Below are positions 1 through 7,893 of a stretch of 62,295 nt of DNA, one piece after another. Source of the DNA: Acetobacteraceae bacterium (GTDB lineage: Bacteria; Pseudomonadota; Alphaproteobacteria; Acetobacterales; Acetobacteraceae). Every line of letters begins with the position of its first letter. Position 1 is the first letter of the stretch. A model generated the notes under the pieces. It worked only from the letters and a program-made list of their open reading frames with translations, was not told the DNA's origin and made no database searches. The stretch lies in NCBI GenBank assembly GCA_030041375.1, contig JASHOA010000036.1, positions 1 through 62,295 of the forward strand, in the 5' to 3' direction. The translations under genes and the position numbers were made by a program.

Positions 1-81
1 ATCCCGCACGATCTCCTTGATCGTCTTGCCTTTGATGAAATGCTCGCGCCTGATCCGCGCAATCGTCTCCACGACCAGCAT
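1..81 (-). CDS. istA: IS21-family transposase IstA, N-terminal fragment (cut by window edge)
   Basis: The leftward frame starts at the ATG at 81 and reads MLVVETIARIRREHF, then IKGKTIKEIVRD. This is the helix-turn-helix start of IS21-family IstA proteins. Only 27 codons are inside the window, so nothing can be said about the catalytic DDE domain or whether the copy is intact. An istB ATPase gene would be expected further left. Confidence 0.75.
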   Translation of the reverse strand, partial: MLVVETIARIRREHFIKGKTIKEIVRD

Positions 82-135
82 CCCCAGACCACCCGCTTCG
101 AAGCAAAGCGGGCAGCCTGCAACCATCACTCGTCA

Positions 136-191
136 GGGGGTCAATTTTGCACGCCGATCCCCCCGCTTCGGGGGTCAAAATTGCACGCCGA
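136..191. repeat. Subterminal direct repeats of the IS21-family element
   Basis: Two 22-bp direct repeats lie at 136-157 and 170-191. Both read GGGGGTCA-A-x-x-TTGCACGCCGA and differ at two positions only. They flank a short C/G-rich spacer. Multiple transposase-binding repeats of this kind are characteristic of IS21 ends. Confidence 0.7.
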
Positions 192-197
192 AGAACA

Positions 198-416
198 AAC
201 CTGCCCTTCCATATCGGGGTCGGCGCTGGCCGATCCGACATTCGCCATGGCGGCCGCCGGCATCACTCCCGCCAAGGCAAGGGCAGCGGCGGATTTGTAC
301 AATCCCCGTCTGGCCACGCCTCCGGGCGATGCGGGATCGTCCTTATCGGCCCCGGATGCGTGGACCGCGTCGTCAGAGCGATGTGCTACGTCCCCGATCG
401 GTAAGCTTGCATGCAT
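198..416 (-). pseudogene. Tat-signal protein gene truncated by the IS21 insertion
   Basis: The frame starts at the ATG at 416 and runs about 73 codons before entering the insertion sequence. It has a long polar N-region, then ARRGLYKSAAALALAG and an alanine-rich stretch ending in ASA. This looks like a twin-arginine export signal followed by the first residues of the mature protein. The rest of the gene has been displaced by the element, so the function cannot be told. Gluconate/sorbitol dehydrogenase subunits nearby also carry Tat signals, but a link is only a guess. Confidence 0.4.
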
Positions 417-540
417 TGCTTTGCCCTTTGGTTTTCTGGCTCGAAATGATTGAAGTATTGCGGGGGCGGTGTTACAATCTGCATGGCAGCCGCTATAGCT
501 AGTCCCCATCCCGCGCCAGTGGAAGGTCGTCCAGACCGAA

Positions 541-870
541 TCAGGACCCGTAGGTTGGCCCTGGCGTTCCAACGAAAATATCCGTTTTTATGATGATCCC
601 TCCCCGTTCGCCACTCAGAGAACGACGCTCCGGATCATCCTGGTACGTGTCGTAGAGTTCGCGAGTCGGAAAACTGAGAAGATGGACCTCGAAAGGCTCG
701 TCTGACCCGTCATTTGCGACCCTGCACGTCCGGATCGCGCGTTCAATGACGCCGCCGTAGCGGGCCATGACGCGCGACACTTTACGCTCGTACGCCTCGA
801 ATTCCGCCTCCAGACCCCTGCGGATCCATAATCTGACAATGATGTAGAGGGGCGGCGGCGCCACGATCAC
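541..870 (-). CDS. DUF1330 / antibiotic-monooxygenase-fold small protein
   Basis: This is a 109-residue protein with the layout of the dimeric alpha-beta barrel (ABM/DUF1330) fold. It has an N-terminal beta strand (PPLYIIVRLWIRRG), an amphipathic helix ending in ARYGGVIERAIR, then EPFEVHLLSFPTRELYDTY with a conserved-looking 'DDPERRSLSGERG' end segment. Members bind small hydrophobic or phenolic ligands or are uncharacterised. Its ATG overlaps the stop of the preceding small frame (867-1061) as ATGA, so it appears to be the last gene of the GMC dehydrogenase operon. The catalytic role is unknown. Confidence 0.6.
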   Translation of the reverse strand: MIVAPPPLYIIVRLWIRRGLEAEFEAYERKVSRVMARYGGVIERAIRTCRVANDGSDEPFEVHLLSFPTRELYDTYQDDPERRSLSGERGGIIIKTDIFVGTPGPTYGS

Positions 871-1061
871 CTCAAGCGCTTCGGCGGCCTGGGTTTTGGT
901 GCCTTGTCCGGTTTAGAGTCTCGCTCCGCTATCTTGTCGAGCACGCGGTCAAAGTCCTTGCTGCGCTTATCCTTGCCCGCGTGTCGGGCTGACGCAAACT
1001 CAACCGGCGCGCGCAAGGTCTTGCTCGAGATAGCGAGCCAACCGAAGGGCGAGCGCGACAA
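867..1061 (-). CDS. Small basic hypothetical protein (64 aa) between the GMC gene and the DUF1330 gene
   Basis: The frame overlaps the 3' end of the GMC dehydrogenase gene by 62 bp and ends in an ATGA overlap with the next gene, which supports translational coupling. The protein is rich in Lys, Arg and Pro (for example KAPKPRPPKRLR at the C-terminus). It has no recognisable domain and no signal peptide. A start inside the GMC coding sequence is unusual, so the true start may be further downstream, or the frame may only be a coupling leader. Treat as tentative. Confidence 0.35.
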   Translation of the reverse strand: MSRSPFGWLAISSKTLRAPVEFASARHAGKDKRSKDFDRVLDKIAERDSKPDKAPKPRPPKRLR

Positions 1062-2568
1062 GCGTCAAGGTTGGAAAGCCGCAGCCTCCCGTGGGAAAGC
1101 ATGAGCTGCCGCCAATGAAAAGGTTTGCGATACCGTGGACACGGCAATTGCGATTGACAACACCGCATGAGGGATCGTCCGACATCCGCGTTGTCCCCAT
1201 GTGATGGGCGCAACCGCCGAGTTGTGCCGGCTCGGTGGAATTCGGATCGAGCCATGGCGGGAGCTTCAACCGGCCGAGGCCCAGCCGCGCGATCTCGGCT
1301 CCGATCGTTAGTGCAAAGCAACGATATGTATGGTGGTCGAGTTCCGTAAAGCGCCAATCGAGCATGGTCCGGCGCTGGCCAAGCCTGTCCACCTCGTTGC
1401 CAAGCATGACGCGGCTCTCAGGGTTGGGCGCCTGCTCGAACTGGCCCTCGAATTCGATGTAGTTGTTGGGGTCGGGGTCGCTGCCCGTCTCGCGCCGATA
1501 GATCCCTCGAATGACATCGCCGGCATCCAGCACGACGCGCTCAATAAGCTCAGCGAAATCAGGCGGCCTTGTCCTCGCAGCAAATGCCGCTTCGAGTTTG
1601 CGCACAGCGGCGATCCCCTCAGGAATCGGCCCCACCTCACGGTCAACGAAGCGCGCAAACGCCTGCAGCGTCTTTTCCTGCCGCTCGATCTGCGGCGCGA
1701 AATACAATGCTTGATGCGCCAGGCGTTCGAGGTGGCCCCGATAGATGCGGCCACATTCCCCACGTGGATGGTCCATGAAGAAGCGTCCGACCAAATCCCG
1801 CGTGTTGCCGAGCCCTTGTCCCACTACGCTGTTGGAGAGCAGGAGGAGCCGTGCATTCTCGATGCCGCCGCAGCAGAGGACGAAGGACCGAGCGTAGATC
1901 GTGCCTCGCTTGCCTTCGAGTGTGCCGAACGTTGCCTTCTCGACCGCGCTTGCATCCGGGTTCGCCTGAAGCTCCAGCAGATTGGCGTGAAGCAGGACCT
2001 TTACGTTGTCGGCTCGTCGAAGTTCCGTGCGATACGCTGTTCCGAAATTGGCGGTGCCAAGCGCACCGGTATGATAGCGGAGCTTCGTCGGATCCACCGG
2101 CAGAGGATCAGACGGTGGCCTGCCAAAGTCGGCGGCCGGCGCGCGGCACAGGGCGAGCGCTCGCGCATAGTGGGGTTCGAGATCGGTCTCTTCAATTGGC
2201 CAACCGCTGAACGGTACCCACGGACGAACAGCGAAATCGGTATCGTCGAGCGGTACGCAGCCGTGCCCCCAGTGATTCGTCGAGCCGCCAAAAAAGCGCA
2301 CGCGCGAAAAAATCAACTCAGGAACAATCTGCCCGCCGCCGCTTTCGCGCGTGCCGGCGTCGTACCAGGGCTGTCCCTCGGTTTGGCCGCCGTACAGCTC
2401 CTGCGTCGCGGTTTCGTATACGAAACCGCCACTCTCGAGAAGACATACGGAAAGCGGCGTCCCCGCCAGTGTCGTTGCAATCGTAATCCCGGCCGCGCCC
2501 GCCCCGATAACGCAGACATCGGCTTTGAGCGAAAGGCCATCCTCGAGCTCACGGAAATCTGCAAACAT
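1000..2568 (-). CDS. GMC-family FAD-dependent oxidoreductase (sugar/polyol dehydrogenase large-subunit type)
   Basis: This is a 522-residue GMC oxidoreductase. The dinucleotide motif GAGAAG is at about 22-27, GGSTNHWGHG at 94-103, and the C-terminal GMC block starts GGCAHHMGTTRM at about 451 and ends with FPTGGCGFPTLT. The C-terminal block carries the conserved His pair used in hydride abstraction. It follows a Tat-exported small subunit gene with a 6-bp gap, the arrangement of membrane sorbitol, fructose and gluconate dehydrogenases. Those enzymes oxidise sugars or polyols in the periplasm and pass electrons to a cytochrome c subunit. No cytochrome c gene follows here. The substrate cannot be read from sequence. 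The protein has no own signal peptide, so it would be co-exported with the small subunit. Confidence 0.85.
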   Translation of the reverse strand: MFADFRELEDGLSLKADVCVIGAGAAGITIATTLAGTPLSVCLLESGGFVYETATQELYGGQTEGQPWYDAGTRESGGGQIVPELIFSRVRFFGGSTNHWGHGCVPLDDTDFAVRPWVPFSGWPIEETDLEPHYARALALCRAPAADFGRPPSDPLPVDPTKLRYHTGALGTANFGTAYRTELRRADNVKVLLHANLLELQANPDASAVEKATFGTLEGKRGTIYARSFVLCCGGIENARLLLLSNSVVGQGLGNTRDLVGRFFMDHPRGECGRIYRGHLERLAHQALYFAPQIERQEKTLQAFARFVDREVGPIPEGIAAVRKLEAAFAARTRPPDFAELIERVVLDAGDVIRGIYRRETGSDPDPNNYIEFEGQFEQAPNPESRVMLGNEVDRLGQRRTMLDWRFTELDHHTYRCFALTIGAEIARLGLGRLKLPPWLDPNSTEPAQLGGCAHHMGTTRMSDDPSCGVVNRNCRVHGIANLFIGGSSCFPTGGCGFPTLTLVALALRLARYLEQDLARAG

Positions 2569-2574
2569 AAGAGA

Positions 2575-2979
2575 TCACGCGACGGCGATGAACGCACAGG
2601 CCTCTGCCTCTGTGCGCGCCAATACCCAGCCGTTGATCACCACGACGCGACCGGCGGCGAAGTCCTCCTTCCGCAATGCATCGACGCGCGAGCGGACGGC
2701 GCTGCCCTCAAGACCATCCAGGCGAGCCAACAGGCGCGCAGCAGCGTCGGCTTGGCGGGCATGAAAAATTCGCCCAAATTCCCTGAGGCCGGCGTTTCCG
2801 CCAAACAAGCGACGAAGAGCTGCCGGGACCGACTCCGCAGAAAGCGGCACCGTCGCAGCGGCAAATCCCGCCGCCGCCACAGTGAATGCAAGGAGAGTGC
2901 GGCGCCGGAGGTTGGCAGGTTGAACAGCGGTCATCAGCCGAGACTTCTCTGATACCACTTCATTGCAGATTTCGGTCAT
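2575..2979 (-). CDS. Tat-signal small subunit of the GMC dehydrogenase (FAD-SLDH small-subunit type)
   Basis: The protein has about 134 residues from the ATG at 2979; ATGs at 2997 and 2934 are alternatives. The twin-arginine signal NLRRRTLLAFTVAAAGFAAA is followed by a mature part ending in NGWVLARTEAEACAFIAVA. A C-terminal GW-(L/I)-(S/A)-xTE-A-x-x-CA pattern is what I know from small subunits of three-component sorbitol/fructose dehydrogenases. The gene is directly upstream of the GMC large subunit with 6 bp between. Its role would be to carry the folded flavoprotein across the membrane and hold it there. Confidence 0.65.
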   Translation of the reverse strand: MTEICNEVVSEKSRLMTAVQPANLRRRTLLAFTVAAAGFAAATVPLSAESVPAALRRLFGGNAGLREFGRIFHARQADAAARLLARLDGLEGSAVRSRVDALRKEDFAAGRVVVINGWVLARTEAEACAFIAVA

Positions 2980-3060
2980 GTTCGACCCCGAACACATTGA
3001 GCTCGATACAAGGACATAACTCTGCTTTCGATGATGCGCTGTGGTTGACGGAGGTGTCTT

Positions 3061-3640
3061 TCAGAGGTCCAATTCAACGAGCACGTCACGCAACACGCGG
3101 AAGCGTGCCTTCACACGGTTCCGCTGTTCCTCAAACCCTGCGGGATAGGGTTCCAACTGCCGGGTCTGCATAGCATTCGACTGTCTCTCGAAGGTTTCTG
3201 GAGGGAACACAACTGTGTTTCGGTCGGATACCCCGAACACGCTTCGAGCCATGAGGGAACAGAGATCGACGAGGCGATGAAGCGGTATCTCCTCGCTCAT
3301 TCGGGACCGCTTTTCATCGACGCGGCGCGACACCTTCGCCGAGACGGCACTAGCCCGCGATCGCCCGAGGCGGAATCGTCGGAGGGCGTGAATCGCGGGC
3401 TCGCATAAAGCGCGAGACCCGTGTCGGGCTGCACAGTCAGCCCGACACGGGTCTTGGGTCGTCGTCATTGCGCCACTGCGCGAGTCCAACTGGCAGGTAC
3501 TTCGCGTCCGTCGGCTGGTACGGCTCATCGAAGGGCTCGTACGGCACCAGGAAGATCGGCCGGTGCTTGCGGTGTAGGGGAGCGGGAAAATTAACCAGAG
3601 TGGACGTTCTCTCTGGTGTGCTGTCGACGAGAGGGTTCAT
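3061..3640 (-). pseudogene. DUF6530-like gene interrupted by a family-A repeat
   Basis: Two coding pieces lie on either side of the repeat at 3351-3454. The upstream piece (ATG at 3640) reads KHRPIFLVPYEPF then DAKYLPVGLAQWRNDDD and hits a stop inside the repeat. The downstream piece (3350-3061) reads SAKVSRRVDEKRSRMSEEIP, then LHRLVDLCSLMARSVFG and ends at 3061. Joined, they resemble a roughly 150-residue family I recall as DUF6530, with AQW, SAKV-x-R, SEELPLHR and a C-terminal leader-like helix. The two frames differ by one base (modulo three), consistent with an insertion rather than two genes. The family assignment is from memory. Confidence 0.5.
3351..3454 (+). repeat. Family-A two-hairpin repeat, copy 1 (full length, inside a gene)
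   Basis: This is a full 104-bp copy. The left hairpin has perfect 10-base arms (AGCCCGCGAT / ATCGCGGGCT) enclosing the core GGCGGAATCGTCGGAGGGC. The right hairpin has perfect 16-base arms (GACCCGTGTCGGGCTG / CAGCCCGACACGGGTC) with loop CACAGT. It splits the DUF6530-like coding sequence. Confidence 0.9.
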
Positions 3641-3794
3641 GGGCTGCTGGCAGTTTGTGGGGTTGGCCAGTAGAGTACAATTGTGACAGAGCTTTATCAA
3701 TGCCGTTTGTGCTTGCTTGAGTGTGTCATATTGATAACGGATTTTGCGGGGAATGCCGGCCCTTCGCTCCCCATCGGCGGGCGTGTCCAAAACT

Positions 3795-3898
3795 TAGCCC
3801 GCGATCACCCGAGGCGGAATCGTCGGAGGGCGTGAATCGCGGGCTCGCATAAACCGCGAGACCCGTGTCGGGCTGCACACTCAGCCCGACACGGGTCT
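3795..3898 (+). repeat. Family-A two-hairpin repeat, copy 2 (full length)
   Basis: This is a full 104-bp copy in the same orientation as copy 1 and only 340 bp from it. It has one change in the left hairpin (CACCC for CGCCC) and loop CACACT. Copies 1 and 2 flank the N-terminal piece of the broken DUF6530-like gene as direct repeats. Confidence 0.9.
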
Positions 3899-4206
3899 AG
3901 GGAGGCGACGGCGCAAATTTTGTATTCGCGTCCGGTCGTAGATCGGTGAAGACCTGAAGGTCCTCGTCGTCGGCGTGCAGAAAGTGAGGAATGTCCAGAA
4001 ATTTGGGGAGATCACGGGACGGAGGTTGGATTCACGCCCAACCGTAAATCGGCGAAGACCTGGGAGCGCGGTGAGATGCAGAAGCTCATGCGCGCCGGCA
4101 AGGATAACCTGGCCACCATGGGGCGATGGCTGATCACATGCCGGCATTCCACCAGCTGCTGAACACCACTGAGCCAGACGACCTGGACCAACTGGGGAAG
4201 CCATCT
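3899..4206. other. Non-coding remnant region with a degenerate 34-bp direct repeat
   Basis: No convincing gene is visible. Two related 34-bp segments, at 3925-3958 and 4031-4064, match at 25 of 34 positions and both contain the pattern ATCGG-y-GAAGACCTG. Frames here are short and broken. The region looks like decayed mobile DNA between copy 2 of the family-A repeat and the inverted-repeat element that follows. Confidence 0.4.
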
Positions 4207-4345
4207 GAAAGTGTAGGGTGGATCATGCTGAGGCAGCCTCGGGGGTCGCCCGCTGCTCGCGTCCGCCCCGGGCCGCCCTGCCCGTCGCTTCATCCGTCCG
4301 GGCCACCGCTCACTCCGGCGTCTGTCTCAGCCACCCCACACTTTC
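4207..4345. mobile_element. Short element with terminal inverted repeats (MITE-like or solo IS ends)
   Basis: The left end GAAAGTGTAGGGTGG (4207-4221) and the right end CCACCCCACACTTTC (4331-4345) are inverted repeats with one mismatch in 15. About 110 bp without a gene lies between them. This is the structure of a miniature inverted-repeat element or an internally deleted insertion sequence. I do not recognise the parent element. Confidence 0.45.
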
Positions 4346-4421
4346 CGACGCTTCCCCTACCCGGGGCTCCGACCGGAACATGACACCGGTCCTGTCTGCG
4401 CCGCGGCACGGGCTCTCCAAA

Positions 4422-5543
4422 CTATTGCGTGCTCTCCTGATCCCGTCCCAGGAATCCGCCATCGAAGGGAACAACGAGGGGTACATCCGAACGGCCGCGG
4501 ACGAACAGCCGATCCCGGTCGGTGAAGACCATCATGATCTCACTTTCGTCCGCGGGCATGACGAGCCCGCCGATGACGTTGCGCACTTCGACGCATCCGT
4601 TTGGATCAAGCGTGAGAGCGGTTGCGAATCCTTTCTCACTGAGGATATTGGCGGCGATCGAAGCGCGATGCCCGTCGCCCAGGCAGGCCCGCCCCTCCTC
4701 GATTCCAAGCACCGCGAGATGGCGTCCGTTCCAGGGCGGATAATCTCGGCCGCCGTTCGAAAACCAGAGGAACGTGAACGGGAAATCCCGCGCATCCTTG
4801 AGGCTCACGAAAAGCTCGTTGCGCTCCGGCCGGACGACGACGCACCAACCCAACCGGTTGCCCGGCCGCTCGACGAGGCCGAGGAAATCCTCGTGCTGCT
4901 CGGCGATCGGATAGCGGGTGATATCGGCAGCTCCGCGATCGGCCAGCGGAACACGCGTCAGGTCCTGAAACCGGGACGGGTAGAGGAGCCGTGAGCGTCC
5001 GCGTGCCGGGTCGCTTTCCTGGGGCAACCCCGGGGTCAACCCGAACGCTTTTGCCGAGAACGAGATGCGGCCGCCGGCCGGCAAGCGGATCATGGCGTGA
5101 TTGGCGACAGGGACCGCCCCCTCGCCGCCGGCGAACACGTGCCGCTGATAGAGAAAGGGATGCCCGTCGCGCAGCGTGAATTCCTTGAAGACGCGCGCCC
5201 CGAGCACCGAGGCGACCAGTTCGAAGCGGGCGGTCACGGCATCCGCCTTGCGCACCGTTTCCAGCCAGCGCCATTGGCTGTTCGCGGTTGCGCCGTGGGC
5301 AGGACCGTCTTCGAGATCGCTCACCCCGAACGGCGCGCAGAAGAAATCGCCCGCAAGGCACCTGAGACAGCGCGGGATCGTCTCATCCCCGGCGAACAAC
5401 GGATCGTCGACCCAGGGTGCCTTGTGCAGCGGTTCGATGCTGCGTCCTTCGATGCGGATGGCGAACCGGCGCACGTGGCCCGCGCTGAGGTCGATCGTCA
5501 CTGCGACGTCCGCGGCCTCGATGGTATGAAACCGCTCGCTCAT
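4422..5543 (-). CDS. Aldose-1-epimerase/mutarotase-like protein, last gene of the ABC/CoA operon
   Basis: This 373-residue protein has no signal peptide and a beta-strand-rich pattern typical of the galactose-mutarotase-like fold (for example GHPFLYQRHVFAGGEG, ANHAMIRLPAGGRISFSAKA, FLWFSNGGRDYPPWNGRH). The family handles anomers of sugars or related carbohydrate derivatives. The call is by overall character; I cannot point to certain catalytic His/Glu residues. Its start overlaps the stop of the CoA transferase gene by 4 bp, so it is co-translated with the operon. It supports a carbohydrate-like substrate for the pathway. Confidence 0.5.
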   Translation of the reverse strand: MSERFHTIEAADVAVTIDLSAGHVRRFAIRIEGRSIEPLHKAPWVDDPLFAGDETIPRCLRCLAGDFFCAPFGVSDLEDGPAHGATANSQWRWLETVRKADAVTARFELVASVLGARVFKEFTLRDGHPFLYQRHVFAGGEGAVPVANHAMIRLPAGGRISFSAKAFGLTPGLPQESDPARGRSRLLYPSRFQDLTRVPLADRGAADITRYPIAEQHEDFLGLVERPGNRLGWCVVVRPERNELFVSLKDARDFPFTFLWFSNGGRDYPPWNGRHLAVLGIEEGRACLGDGHRASIAANILSEKGFATALTLDPNGCVEVRNVIGGLVMPADESEIMMVFTDRDRLFVRGRSDVPLVVPFDGGFLGRDQESTQ

Positions 5544-6745
5544 GGGCCGGGCGCCACGGCGCCGGCGGCTACGAAGGCGCTGATCTCCGCCTCCGAAAAC
5601 CCGTACTCGGCGAGAATTTCCTCGCTGTGCTGGCCGACCAGCGGCGCCGGCCTTTCAACCGCCGCCGGCGTGCGGCTCATTTTCACCGCCGGGGCAACGA
5701 CTTTGATCTCTCCGGCGGTCGGATGGCGATAGTGTGTGATCGCGCCCATGTGTCGCACCTGCGGGTCGTCCGCCGCCTCGAGATGCGTCTTCACCACGCC
5801 GCACCAGATATCCGCCGCGAGCATCGCCGTGAGCAGGCTTTCCGTCGTCCAGAGGCGTGTCCGCTCGGCGAGCTTCTGCCAAATCTCGTCACGCTTGTCG
5901 AACAGGGTCTTGGGATCGTCATAGGCGAGCAGGCCGTCATCGCCGAGTACCCCGACAAGCTTGCGATAAGGGCTCATGGCTATCGTCACCCAGCCGTCCG
6001 CGGTCGGATAGACGCCGAAGGGAGCTTCCATACCGGGATGCCCGATGCCTGACTTCGGGCGCTGGAAGTCCTCGTGAAAGTTCATCGCCGTCAGCATTTC
6101 CTGGCCCTGATGGGCGAGCATCGCAGTCAGGAGATCGACCTTGATCTCCTGCCCCTCGCCGGAACGTTCGCGCCAGTAAAGCGCCGCCAGGATGCCGTAG
6201 ACCATGTTCATGGCGCCGACCTGGTCGGAGAAGCCCGAGCCGACCGGAACCGGCGGCCCGCCGCCATGGCCGGTGGCGGCGGCGATGCCGGTCAGGCCTT
6301 GGATCAGCATGTCCTGTCCGGGCCGTGAGAGATAGGGTCCGCTCTCTCCGTATCCGGAGCCGGAACAATAGATGATACGCGGATTGATGGCGCGGAAATC
6401 CCGGTAGCCGAAGCCCAGCCTGGCGAGCACGCCGGGGCGGAAATTCTGCACGACGACATCCGCGGACTCGCCGATGCGATAGAGGATTGTCTTGGCTTGG
6501 GCACTCTTGAGATCGATCGCGAGCGAGCGCTTGTTACGGTTCCAGGCGAGGAAGTTCGGGCTCTCCGTACCGCCGACCCACTTGTTGTTGAAGGTCATCG
6601 AGCGGAACAGGTCCCCTTGTCGCGGCCGCTCGATCTTGATGACGTTGGCGCCGAGATCGGCCAGAAGCTGCGTCGCGAACGGCCCCTGCAGCAGATGGCT
6701 GAAATCGAGGATGGTGACGTCGGCGAGTGCCTTGGCGGTCATCAT
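5540..6745 (-). CDS. CaiB/BaiF-type CoA transferase (class III)
   Basis: This protein of about 401 residues starts MMTAKALADVTILDFSHLLQ. Class III CoA-transferase features are clear: GPFATQLLADLGANVIKIE near the N-terminus, then NRNKRSLAIDLK, NFRPGVLARLGFGY and GYGESGPYLSRPGQDMLIQG, where the Asp after GQ is in the position of the catalytic aspartate that forms the acyl anhydride. The enzyme moves CoA between carboxylic acids, so it would activate an acid made in the pathway. The start overlaps the stop of the upstream gene (ATGATGA). A longer in-frame extension upstream lies inside that gene and is rejected. Donor and acceptor acids are unknown. Confidence 0.85.
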   Translation of the reverse strand: MMTAKALADVTILDFSHLLQGPFATQLLADLGANVIKIERPRQGDLFRSMTFNNKWVGGTESPNFLAWNRNKRSLAIDLKSAQAKTILYRIGESADVVVQNFRPGVLARLGFGYRDFRAINPRIIYCSGSGYGESGPYLSRPGQDMLIQGLTGIAAATGHGGGPPVPVGSGFSDQVGAMNMVYGILAALYWRERSGEGQEIKVDLLTAMLAHQGQEMLTAMNFHEDFQRPKSGIGHPGMEAPFGVYPTADGWVTIAMSPYRKLVGVLGDDGLLAYDDPKTLFDKRDEIWQKLAERTRLWTTESLLTAMLAADIWCGVVKTHLEAADDPQVRHMGAITHYRHPTAGEIKVVAPAVKMSRTPAAVERPAPLVGQHSEEILAEYGFSEAEISAFVAAGAVAPGP

Positions 6746-7893
6746 GCTTTCTCCGCAACCGTTGCGCCGATGCCCGGGCCGGAGCGCGCCGCCTGCCATG
6801 CGCGTCGCAACGCGTCGAGGGCGTGCTCGCCGCGTCCACCATCGACAAGTGCATGGCGGACGATTGCCGAGGCTGCGCCCTGGAATGCAATGAATCCATC
6901 GAAACGCGGACGCAACCACGCGCCTTCGGTGGTGGCCAGGGTGCGGCGGTAGAAGTCTCCTGCCCTGTCATTCAGGCCGGGATCGCACCATGCCGCGCGC
7001 GCCGCGGGCTGCCCGTCGTGGTCGGGTATGAAGGCGCATTGCGCAGGATGCGAAATAAGCCAGCGAAGATGCGCGATGAGCGCGGCATCCGGCTTGGCGC
7101 GGCGGGTCAGCGCGATTCCGGTGCCGCCCAGCACGCTGCCGCGCCGTCCGCCGGGGCCTGCTGGCGCCGCCCCGAACACAACCCTTTGCGCGCCGCGTGC
7201 CGATGCGTAGTTCACATAACCAAAGACCAGCGGCACGAAGGCAATGCCGCGATCCCCTTGGAGAGCGTCGAGCAGGCTAATCGGGTTGAGCCGCTCGCTG
7301 CCCGCCGGAGCGCGGGCGTGCAACCGCCGCAGGATGCGGAGTGAGGCGAGAAAAGTCGGAGTGTCGAGCAGGTCCGGCCCGCCAGGCTCGCGTCCGAGCG
7401 CGAGCGAGACCGCGAACAGGGAGAGGGTCGCGTGCGGGCCGGCAAGCGACAGTGCGACCGGCACTCGCTCGGACAGGTGCACGACATCGTCCCAGCTGTC
7501 CGGCCAGACATCAAGGCGGTCGCAAAGGCCGGCACTGACCTGCGCAGCAACGTCGAGCGGCAGCGCCCAGTGGCGATTCCGCCATTCGTAGCTGGCCATC
7601 GCGGCGCCGACCGTAGCCCTCGCCCAGTCTGCGATCTCCTCGGAGGCGAAGAGAGCTTCGAGCGGGATCAGGCAGTCCTGGGCCACCGCTTCGCCGAGAT
7701 GCGGATGATCCATGACGATGAGGTCGTAACGTGCGGCAAGCGCGCCGATCGGCTCCGACTCGAAACCTTCGAGCGGCTGCTTCTCCCAACTGATGAGCGG
7801 GCTTGCCGCGATCTCGGCCGCCGCCGCGAGGGCGTTGTAGCCGCGGGGATGATCCCAGGTCAGCCCACGAAACGGCGCGCCGGCGCGGCTCAC
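6742..7893 (-). CDS. ABC-type solute-binding-like protein without signal peptide
   Basis: This 383-residue protein has the general sequence character of family 1 extracellular solute-binding proteins. It starts directly with FRGLTWDHPRGYNAL and later has DLIVMDHPHLGEAV, HWALPLDVAAQV and FVPLVFGYVNYA. There is no hydrophobic signal sequence or lipobox at the start, so the protein should stay in the cytoplasm. Related signal-less proteins with a TWDHPRGY start are, as I recall, found beside CoA transferases, which fits the next gene. It overlaps both neighbours by 4 bp. It may act as an intracellular ligand sensor or carrier rather than in transport; that is inference. Confidence 0.6.
   Translation of the reverse strand: MSRAGAPFRGLTWDHPRGYNALAAAAEIAASPLISWEKQPLEGFESEPIGALAARYDLIVMDHPHLGEAVAQDCLIPLEALFASEEIADWARATVGAAMASYEWRNRHWALPLDVAAQVSAGLCDRLDVWPDSWDDVVHLSERVPVALSLAGPHATLSLFAVSLALGREPGGPDLLDTPTFLASLRILRRLHARAPAGSERLNPISLLDALQGDRGIAFVPLVFGYVNYASARGAQRVVFGAAPAGPGGRRGSVLGGTGIALTRRAKPDAALIAHLRWLISHPAQCAFIPDHDGQPAARAAWCDPGLNDRAGDFYRRTLATTEGAWLRPRFDGFIAFQGAASAIVRHALVDGGRGEHALDALRRAWQAARSGPGIGATVAEKA

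Larger units (their letters stand above)
1..197 (-). mobile_element. IS21-family insertion sequence, one end
   Basis: The element runs off the left edge of the window. It contains the first codons of an istA-type transposase reading leftward, preceded by two near-identical 22-bp subterminal repeats, as is typical of IS21-family ends. I place the outer end near 197, where the leftward strand begins TGTTCTTCGG; TGT at the tip fits the family. The exact boundary is an inference because the other end and the target duplication lie outside the window. Confidence 0.75.

Noticed and set aside
1330..2952. A 540-codon plus-strand frame antisense to the GMC dehydrogenase.
   Set aside because: It has no domain-like sequence, while the opposite strand carries all GMC motifs. 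It is an antisense shadow of a GC-rich gene.
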